Source of the DNA: Syntrophomonadaceae bacterium
GTDB lineage: Bacteria; Bacillota; Dethiobacteria; DTU022
Direction: 5' to 3'
DNA: 6,098 nucleotides
Assembly: GCA_007130585.1 (NCBI GenBank)
Contig: SLSE01000047.1
Coordinates: forward strand, 1-6,098
Below, one piece after another: positions 1 through 4,875 of the stretch. The position numbers and the translations under genes were made by a program. How positions within the stretch are numbered: position 1 is the first letter of the stretch; each line of letters opens with the position of its first letter. The notes below the pieces were generated by a model. It saw only the letters and a list, made by a program, of their open reading frames with translations. It made no database searches and was not told the DNA's origin.

Positions 1-586
1 CGTCGATTGCCTTTTTGAGCAGGGTTAATTCCCCCGGTGTATCGTTTATACCGGGAACAATAAAAATCTCCAGGATAATTACGCCTTCATATTCGCGCCG
101 CAGTTTAACGAGGCCGTCAATAATGGCTTCACATTTGATGACAGCGTGCGGGCGGTTGACCGCCTGGAAAGATTTTTCGGATCCGGCATCCAGGGAAGGA
201 ATAATTAAGTCAATCTGCCTGACCGCGCTCCTGACAGAGGGATCGTTGAAAAGTGTGCCGTTAGTCAGCAGGCAGAGTTTATACTGCGGGTAGTGTCTTT
301 TCAGAAAATCAACCACTTCTCCGATTCCCGAATGGAGGGTCGGTTCTCCCGAGCCGGAAAAAGTTATGTAATCGAGAGCGGGAGTTGTGGAGAGGTAATC
401 ATCCAATTCAGCTATCACGGATTGAACAGGCACATAATCTTTCCTGGTCGCGGTCAGGTTTATGGTTTCGCCGCATTCGCAATACACGCAGTCCAGGGTG
501 CAGGTTTTATGAGGCACCAGGTCTACACCAAGGGATCTGCCAAGGCGGCGCGATGGAACAGGGCCGAACAGGTAATTGTATTTCAT
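1..586 (-). CDS. Radical SAM protein, partial (C-terminus beyond the left edge)
   Basis: This is an iron-sulfur radical SAM enzyme of unknown substrate. Reverse-strand translation from the ATG at 586-584 gives 195 open codons to the window edge. It begins MKYNYLFGPVPSRRLGRSLG and carries the cluster-binding motif CTLDCVYC (Cys29, Cys33, Cys36), with a further Cys38. It then has the glycine-rich SAM-binding segment SGSGEPTL (77-84), LLTNGTLF (106-113) and PSLDAG (130-135), the usual order for the family. The opening FGPVPSRRLG and the CX3CX2C spacing resemble the COG0731-like group of about 300 residues, so roughly a third is missing. The start is supported by AGAAGG (595-600) 8 nt upstream and by an in-frame stop further up. 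It is divergent from the DUF134 gene. The radical SAM assignment is secure; the reaction is unknown. Confidence 0.93.
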   Translation of the reverse strand, partial: MKYNYLFGPVPSRRLGRSLGVDLVPHKTCTLDCVYCECGETINLTATRKDYVPVQSVIAELDDYLSTTPALDYITFSGSGEPTLHSGIGEVVDFLKRHYPQYKLCLLTNGTLFNDPSVRSAVRQIDLIIPSLDAGSEKSFQAVNRPHAVIKCEAIIDGLVKLRREYEGVIILEIFIVPGINDTPGELTLLKKAID

Positions 587-603
587 AAGAAACACCTTCT
601 GCT

Positions 604-619
604 GAGAACTGTTATTCTC
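604..619. other. Small hairpin just ahead of the radical SAM ribosome binding site
   Basis: The sequence GAGAACTGTTATTCTC forms a 5-bp inverted repeat with a 6-nt loop. It lies a few bases upstream of the minus-strand AGAAGG ribosome binding site, so in the radical SAM transcript it would sit in the 5' leader. It is short enough to be chance. No convincing promoter for the radical SAM gene could be picked out of 620-744, which is AT-rich and otherwise unremarkable. Confidence 0.25.
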
Positions 620-744
620 CTACCTTTTATGCTACGTGAATATTTCTTTAATTTTACCATATCGATTCAGATGCTCTGCGAAACCGGACCTGCTTTTATG
701 CTTATGCAAATGGTTGGACGGGTGAAGTTTAATTTGTGAAGTTT

Positions 745-773
745 TTGACATGCCCCCACAGAGGAACTATGAT
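745..773 (+). promoter_or_regulatory. Consensus sigma-70/sigma-A promoter
   Basis: TTGACA (745-750) and TATGAT (768-773) are separated by exactly 17 nt. The -35 is a perfect match and the -10 differs from TATAAT at one position, so this should be a strong housekeeping promoter. Transcription would begin near 780 and run rightwards through the GC-rich leader into the DUF134 and rarD genes. No operator-like dyad overlaps the hexamers, so any control is more likely to act in the leader. Confidence 0.8.
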
Positions 774-779
774 TGTAAT

Positions 780-1005
780 AGATATATACCCAAAGTAATT
801 TTAATAACTTATGCCGGTCAGGGAGAGGTGGGTTGTAACAGGCCTGGTTTTGACGGAACAGGGTCGGGGGTAGTGGACTCCGTCTCCGGGGTGGTTGGGC
901 CCTGCGGGGCAGGCCGGCCCGGAAAACTGTATTACGGTTGTTTTCAGCTAATATTTTTGTTAAACTTTATGTTAATACAATACTCTGTTATAGGAGAATG
1001 AAGTT
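780..1005 (+). ncRNA. Long structured 5' leader or unassigned ncRNA ahead of DUF134
   Basis: About 225 nt lie between the predicted transcription start and the DUF134 ATG with no credible gene. The core (about 811-945) is strikingly GC-rich against AT-rich flanks. It contains several inverted repeats: 843-849 with 857-862 (one bulge), 877-881 with 888-892, 897-905 with 909-920 (GGGCC-CTGC-GGG-GCAG, a 3-nt bulge, then GGCCC) and 922-927 with 940-945 (GAAAAC/GTTTTC). GCCGG at 813-817 could pair with CCGGC at 914-918, which would close the domain and compete with the third hairpin. I do not recognise it: it lacks the hallmark sequences of the cobalamin, TPP, SAM-I, glycine, c-di-GMP, T-box, 6S and SRP RNA classes. 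It may be a cis-regulatory leader or a separate small RNA. A TACAAT at 976-981 could be a second, weak -10 element for DUF134. Confidence 0.45.
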
Positions 1006-1383
1006 ATGCCGCGTCCTTTTAAAAAAAGAAGGGTAAGTTCTTTGCCCCGCTACACATATTTTAAGCCAACAGGTATTCCCATGCCTCTGCTGGAAGAAGT
1101 AGTGCTTACCGTTGATGAAGTAGAAGCGCTTCGTTTAAAAGATATGGAAAAACTGGAGCAGCATGAATGTGCCGAGAAGATGAATATAGCTCAAAGCACT
1201 CTTCAGCGGATCCTGATCTCAGCACGCGAAAAAGTTACTACTGCCATTATAGAAGGCAAAGCGCTGCGTATTCACGGCGGGCCCTACTCCCTCGAAGAGG
1301 AGCAGGTATGTCCCAGGTGCCGTCGTCACAGGAGAGGCCCCGGCGGCCCCGGGATAGAAGACTGCCCTGAATGTGAATCCTGA
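1006..1383 (+). CDS. DUF134 family protein (HTH plus Cys4 zinc-ribbon-like tail)
   Basis: This 125-residue protein matches the DUF134 (UPF0251) family, whose function is unknown but whose fold suggests DNA binding. The start MPRPFKKRRV, the segment TYFKPTGIP (17-25) and EEVVLTVDEVEALRLKDME (30-48) are family hallmarks. Residues about 50-77 (HECAEKMNIAQSTLQRILIS and following) form a helix-turn-helix like sigma-factor region 4. GKALRIHGG (84-92) ends the conserved core. The tail has CPRC (102-105) and CPEC (120-123), which could bind zinc or an iron-sulfur cluster. Many relatives have cysteines near residues 7 and 11 (KCRRVC); here these are Lys and Ser. GGAG (993-996) supports the start with 9-nt spacing. 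The gene is followed by rarD after 21 nt, probably in one transcript. A regulatory role is inferred, not shown. Confidence 0.92.
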   Translation: MPRPFKKRRVSSLPRYTYFKPTGIPMPLLEEVVLTVDEVEALRLKDMEKLEQHECAEKMNIAQSTLQRILISAREKVTTAIIEGKALRIHGGPYSLEEEQVCPRCRRHRRGPGGPGIEDCPECES

Positions 1384-1404
1384 TAATTTCATAAGGAGTT
1401 TCCA

Positions 1405-2346
1405 ATGAAATTTGCCGCAACAAGCGCAGATCAAAACCGAAAAGGGGTTTTTTACGGAGCCTCTTCATTCATAGTTTGGGGTATTCTGCCGCTTTACTGG
1501 AAACTACTCCAGGAGCTGCCACCGATAGAAATCCTGGCCCACCGCATTTTCTGGTCGTTTGTCTTCATGGTTTTAATGGTGGTTGTTGCCGGCCGCTGGA
1601 AGGTAATCGCCGCTGCGGCAGGCGACAGGAAAAAGTTATTGCTGATGTTTTTTTGCGGGGTCCTGATCAGCATAAACTGGTTTGTTTATATTATGGCTGT
1701 TAACACGGGCCAGGTCATTGAAGCCAGTATGGGCTATTTTATCAGTCCCCTGGTGGTGGTTTTGCTCGGGGTGGCCGTGTTAAAAGAATACCTGACCCGC
1801 TGGCAGTTAACAGCATTGATACTGGCCGCTTCCGGTGTGCTGATCGTATCAATCCAGTACGGAAAAATTCCCTGGATTGCCTTATTCCTGGCCGGAAGTT
1901 TTGCCCTCTACGGCCTGATTAAGAAAATGATCAGGGTGGATCCGGTAACAGGCCTGACCCTGGAAACATTAATAGTTATGCCGGCTGCCCTTATTTATAT
2001 CGCTACCCTGGAAGCGGGTCCGGCCGGGGCCCTGGGCAGCTCTTCGCTGCCGGTTATATTCTTTCTCATCGGGACCGGTTTGATTACCGCAACTCCTCTT
2101 CTACTCTATGCCAGGGGGATTGAAAACACTACTTTTTCGATGATGGGCTTCCTGCAGTACATTGCCCCTTCGATAAACCTGTTTCTGGGGGTTGTTGTTT
2201 TCAATGAATACTTTTCTTTTTACCACTTCCTCAGCTTTTGCCTGATCTGGGCCGGCCTGGCCATTTTTACCATGGCTAACCTGGGAGTATTAAAGGAGCC
2301 TTTGCCTCTGCCTGTTGAGCAAAGTGAAAAAAGTGAAGCTTTCTAA
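1405..2346 (+). CDS. rarD: RarD-type EamA family permease
   Basis: This 313-residue integral membrane protein belongs to the drug/metabolite transporter superfamily, RarD branch, with about ten predicted hydrophobic helices in two EamA repeats. RarD signatures are clear: IVWGILPLYWK (23-33), EILAHRIFWS (42-51), NWFVYI (91-96), EASMGYFISPL (106-116), FALYGLIKKM in the centre and GFLQYIAPS (248-256). Length is close to the usual ~300, with a slightly longer hydrophilic start and a charged tail (EQSEKSEAF). AAGGAG (1393-1398) lies 6 nt before the ATG, an excellent ribosome binding site. RarD proteins are annotated as chloramphenicol-sensitivity proteins, but the substrate is not established. The 21-nt gap from DUF134 suggests cotranscription, though no functional link is evident. 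Confidence 0.94.
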   Translation: MKFAATSADQNRKGVFYGASSFIVWGILPLYWKLLQELPPIEILAHRIFWSFVFMVLMVVVAGRWKVIAAAAGDRKKLLLMFFCGVLISINWFVYIMAVNTGQVIEASMGYFISPLVVVLLGVAVLKEYLTRWQLTALILAASGVLIVSIQYGKIPWIALFLAGSFALYGLIKKMIRVDPVTGLTLETLIVMPAALIYIATLEAGPAGALGSSSLPVIFFLIGTGLITATPLLLYARGIENTTFSMMGFLQYIAPSINLFLGVVVFNEYFSFYHFLSFCLIWAGLAIFTMANLGVLKEPLPLPVEQSEKSEAF

Positions 2347-2381
2347 CTGCTTGTTCCGCTGCAGGCCGGCCGGTGAAATAT

Positions 2382-2398
2382 AAAGTCCGGACTTTTTT
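2382..2398 (+). terminator. Possible weak terminator after rarD
   Basis: AAAGTCCGGACTTTTTT is a perfect 14-nt palindrome (2382-2395) running into six T residues. As RNA it could form only a 5-bp stem with a CCGG loop, so it is a weak intrinsic terminator. It sits 36 nt after the rarD stop and before the promoter of the next operon, the expected place for one. A protein-binding site is the alternative reading. Confidence 0.4.
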
Positions 2399-2439
2399 GC
2401 TGATTGGGAGATAAAAACCCGGCTCCCGGTTATTAGAGT

Positions 2440-2468
2440 TAGACAAGATTTTTGCATCGTGCTATAAT
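2440..2468 (+). promoter_or_regulatory. Sigma-70/sigma-A promoter of the btu operon
   Basis: TAGACA (2440-2445, five of six matches to TTGACA) is followed after 17 nt by a perfect TATAAT (2463-2468). Transcription should start near 2475, about 20 nt before the first paired element of the cobalamin riboswitch. The leader therefore includes the whole aptamer and terminator. Confidence 0.85.
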
Positions 2469-2492
2469 AACGGCGACAATATAATAAGAGCT

Positions 2493-2644
2493 GATCAGGT
2501 GTCATCAGACTGAAAAGGGAAGCCGGTTAAAGTCCGGCGCGGTCCCGCCACTGTAAGTGGGAGGCACCTCCTTAAAACCACTGGCTGCGAATAGCCGGGA
2601 AGGAGGGAGGTGCAGTGAACACGAGCCAGGAGACCTGCCTGATT
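2493..2644 (+). promoter_or_regulatory. Cobalamin (AdoCbl-type) riboswitch
   Basis: This RNA element binds adenosylcobalamin or a related corrinoid and represses the downstream genes. The conserved core is present in order: AAAAGGGAAGCCGG and its partner around 2513-2537, CCGCCACTGTAA (2545-2556), a long variable arm in which GCACCTC (2564-2570) pairs with GAGGTGC (2607-2613), GGGAAGG (2597-2603), and the B12 box GAGCCAGGAGACCTGCC (2623-2639). ATCAGG (2494-2499) pairs with CCTGAT (2638-2643) to close the outer P1 stem. A terminator follows about 40 nt later, so control is probably transcriptional. The element precedes a corrinoid-type ABC transporter, as expected. Confidence 0.95.
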
Positions 2645-2684
2645 GCGCGCTTGACCCCTTCGGGTGAAAGGGTAAGGCGGGGTT

Positions 2685-2714
2685 AAAACCACGTTTTGCC
2701 GTGGTTTTTTGTTT
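2685..2714 (+). terminator. Intrinsic terminator of the riboswitch expression platform
   Basis: AAAACCACG (2685-2693) pairs perfectly with CGTGGTTTT (2700-2708) around a 6-nt loop, and the 3' side merges into TTTTTTGTTTT. It lies between the aptamer and btuF, 70 nt before the btuF start, so termination here would shut off the operon. A competing upstream stem, TTGACCCC (2651-2658) with GGGGTTAA (2679-2686), overlaps the first two bases of the terminator stem. The exact antiterminator is not clear from sequence alone. Confidence 0.88.
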
Positions 2715-2782
2715 TATAAAGGCAAAAATACGGCCTGCCCGCCAGAGTTAAGATCACCACAAATAAATGACAGGAGAGATGG

Positions 2783-3763
2783 ATGTTGAAAATGAAAGTA
2801 CTCGTATTGGCAATGGTTCTTGCGGCAGGACTGGTTTTTTCCAGCGGTTGTGAAAGCGTTGATGAAGGCATTGAGGTTGAAGAGCCTGCCGGCGGGGAAG
2901 AAACCTCCGAACCGGCCGGTCTTTCAGAACCCGACGGAACGGTAGTTGTTACAGACCAGATGGGAAGAGAGATTATTATTGAAGAGGTTCCGCAGCGGAT
3001 TATTTCCCTGTCGCCCAGCAATACAGAAGTGCTGTTTGCCCTGGGCCTGGAAGAGCGTATTGTAGGCGTAACCGACTTTTGCAACTATCCCCCCGAAGCC
3101 CTTGAAAAAGACAGCATAGGCGGCTTCAGCACCCCCAGTATCGAGAGGATTGTAGAGCTTGAGCCTGATTTTATCCTGGCTTCGACTATTCATGAAGAAG
3201 AGGTGCCCAGGCTGGAAGAACTGGGCCTGGCCGTTATGGTTATTGAGTCCTCCGACCTGGTTGGACTATATCAGAATATATCGCTCGTTGCTGAAGTTAC
3301 CGGGATTGCCGCTGACGGTGAAGCATTAATTGCCTCCATGCAGGAACGCATCCAGGCTGTTGAATCGGTTGTAGCTGAAATTGCGCCTGAAGACAGGGTA
3401 AAAGTATATTACGAGGTGTATTCGGACCCCCTGATGAGCGCCGGCAGTGGCGCATTAATTACCGAAATAATTGCCCTGGCCGGCGGTATTAATATCTTCG
3501 GGGATGTTGATGAAAACTATCCCCAGATCAGCGCGGAAGTGGTAGCCGAGAAGCAGCCCGATATTATTATGTTCCCCGACTACCACGGCACGGCCGATAT
3601 TGTCCTTGAAAGCATGGCTGATCGGGCCGGCTGGGAGAATGTGCCGGCGATACAGGAAGACAGGGTTTACGCTGCTTCAGATGACACTTTTGCCCGGCCC
3701 GGTCCCCGGATTGCCGATGCCGTTGAAGAAGCGGCCAGAATTTTTTACCCGGAGTTATTCTAA
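2783..3763 (+). CDS. btuF: Corrinoid ABC transporter substrate-binding lipoprotein
   Basis: This 326-residue protein is the extracytoplasmic binding component of a BtuF/FhuD-type importer. Residues 1-22 are a lipoprotein signal peptide with hydrophobic core VLVLAMVLAAGLVF; Cys23 in SSGC is the likely lipidation site, although Ser rather than Leu at -3 is atypical. An acidic linker rich in Glu, Pro and Gly (24-52) tethers the domain. The binding domain has PQRIISLSPSNTEVLFALG (70-88), GVTDFCNYPPEA (95-106), IERIVELEPD (120-129), LAGGINIF (232-239) and PQISAEVV (247-254), matching BtuF proteins throughout. Glu121 and Glu252 lie where BtuF has glutamates that dock on the permease; this equivalence is inferred by eye. 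AGGAGA (2772-2777) supports the ATG at 2783. The riboswitch upstream argues for corrinoid rather than siderophore or haem. Confidence 0.93.
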   Translation: MLKMKVLVLAMVLAAGLVFSSGCESVDEGIEVEEPAGGEETSEPAGLSEPDGTVVVTDQMGREIIIEEVPQRIISLSPSNTEVLFALGLEERIVGVTDFCNYPPEALEKDSIGGFSTPSIERIVELEPDFILASTIHEEEVPRLEELGLAVMVIESSDLVGLYQNISLVAEVTGIAADGEALIASMQERIQAVESVVAEIAPEDRVKVYYEVYSDPLMSAGSGALITEIIALAGGINIFGDVDENYPQISAEVVAEKQPDIIMFPDYHGTADIVLESMADRAGWENVPAIQEDRVYAASDDTFARPGPRIADAVEEAARIFYPELF

Positions 3764-3769
3764 GACAGG

Positions 3770-4870
3770 ATGAAACAGGATAAAACGCTGCCTGGCAGAG
3801 TGACTAAAACAGCAAAAGCGGGGGCCATTACCAGGCCTCTATTTATGGCTTCCCTGCTTTTGCTGCTGCTCTTTTCCCTTATTTCCGCCATGGTCTGGGG
3901 AGCGGTAGCAATTGGCTGGCGCGAGGTATTTGCCATTCTGGCCGGCACCCTGCCTTTCTATGAGCCTGCTGCCGTAGCCGAAATAGCCCCGGTTTACAGC
4001 GATATCCTGCTGCAGATTCGCGTGCCCCGGGTTTTGCTGGCTGCTGCCGTGGGTAGTTCCCTGGCTGTTTCCGGGGCAGTTTTCCAGGGTTTGTTCAGGA
4101 ACCCGATGGCCGATCCCTACGTGATCGGAATATCTTCGGGAGCGGCCCTGGGAGCCGTATTTGCCATGCTCAGCGGTTTCAGCCTCACCATCGGAGGGTT
4201 CGGAGCTGTGCCGCTGTTCGCCTTCGGAGGCGGGATAGCAACCATGCTCCTGGTTTACAGTATGGCCCGGGTCGGGAAAGCGGTGCCTGTTATGACCCTT
4301 CTCCTGGCCGGTATTGCCGTGAGCGCTTTTCTTTCAGCGCTGGTTTCGCTGCTGACATACTTTGCAGGGGAAAGGCTGCACATGGTGGTATTCTGGATGA
4401 TGGGCGGCCTGGGCGGGGCAACCTGGCACCAGGTAAAAGTCATGATCCCCTACGCCCTGGCCGGTTATATTTGCGTCAGCTTCTTTTCCCGCGAACTAAA
4501 TGCCATGCTGCTTGGCGAAGAAACTGCCAGCAACCTGGGTGTTAATACAGAGATGGTAAAAAAGATCCTCCTGGTCGGGGCTTCGCTGCTGGTGGCAGCC
4601 GCAGTTTCCACCAGCGGTATAATCGGTTTTGTCGGGCTGGTGGTGCCTCATTTCGTGCGCCTTGTGGCCGGCCCCGATCACCGTTTCCTGGTTCCGGCCT
4701 CAGCGCTGCTGGGCGGTTCCCTGCTGATCGCCACCGATACCCTGGCCAGGATTGTGATTGCCCCCTCTGAATTGCCGGTGGGGATCATTACCGCCCTGAT
4801 CGGGGCGCCGATGTTTATATACCTTTTGAAAAAACGCCGGAAACTGCGCTACTTTGGCGGGGGAGGGTAA
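3770..4870 (+). CDS. btuC: Corrinoid ABC transporter permease (FecCD family)
   Basis: This 366-residue membrane protein forms, as a dimer, the translocation channel of the importer. It is a FecCD/BtuC family member of about normal length with around ten hydrophobic helices after a basic cytoplasmic start (1-22). Family motifs are RVPR (84-87), GAVFQGLFRNPMADPYVIG (102-120), LLAGIAVSAF (178-187), WMMGGLGGATW (209-219), GEETASNLGV (249-258, the loop that contacts the ATPase) and GFVGLVVPH (286-294). The ATG lies 6 nt after the btuF stop. The ribosome binding site is poor (GGAG at 3751-3754 is 15 nt away), so translation is probably coupled to btuF. The last residues end in a basic stretch and Gly4. 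Confidence 0.95.
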   Translation: MKQDKTLPGRVTKTAKAGAITRPLFMASLLLLLLFSLISAMVWGAVAIGWREVFAILAGTLPFYEPAAVAEIAPVYSDILLQIRVPRVLLAAAVGSSLAVSGAVFQGLFRNPMADPYVIGISSGAALGAVFAMLSGFSLTIGGFGAVPLFAFGGGIATMLLVYSMARVGKAVPVMTLLLAGIAVSAFLSALVSLLTYFAGERLHMVVFWMMGGLGGATWHQVKVMIPYALAGYICVSFFSRELNAMLLGEETASNLGVNTEMVKKILLVGASLLVAAAVSTSGIIGFVGLVVPHFVRLVAGPDHRFLVPASALLGGSLLIATDTLARIVIAPSELPVGIITALIGAPMFIYLLKKRRKLRYFGGGG

Positions 4871-4875
4871 ATCCA

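Noticed and set aside
293..739. A 148-codon plus-strand open frame
   Set aside because: It lies antisense to the radical SAM gene over most of its length; the minus-strand frame has recognisable cluster and SAM motifs and this one has none.
611..999. TAGGAGAAT present in inverted orientation at 614-622 and 991-999, as a possible shared operator
   Set aside because: The plus-strand copy is the DUF134 Shine-Dalgarno sequence and the other resembles one; the similarity is best explained by that, not by a regulator site.
750..1001. An 83-codon open frame in the DUF134 leader, plus strand
   Set aside because: Its ATG overlaps the promoter, it has no ribosome binding site, and its composition follows the GC-rich inverted repeats rather than a protein pattern.
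2600..2683. AAGGAGGGAGG followed by GTG and a short open frame inside the riboswitch
   Set aside because: The purine run is the pairing strand of the variable aptamer arm and GGGAAGG is part of the conserved core; the B12 box lies within the frame, so a leader peptide is unlikely.
2683..3084. A 133-codon minus-strand open frame over the start of btuF
   Set aside because: It is antisense to a well-supported lipoprotein gene, crosses the terminator and has no family resemblance.
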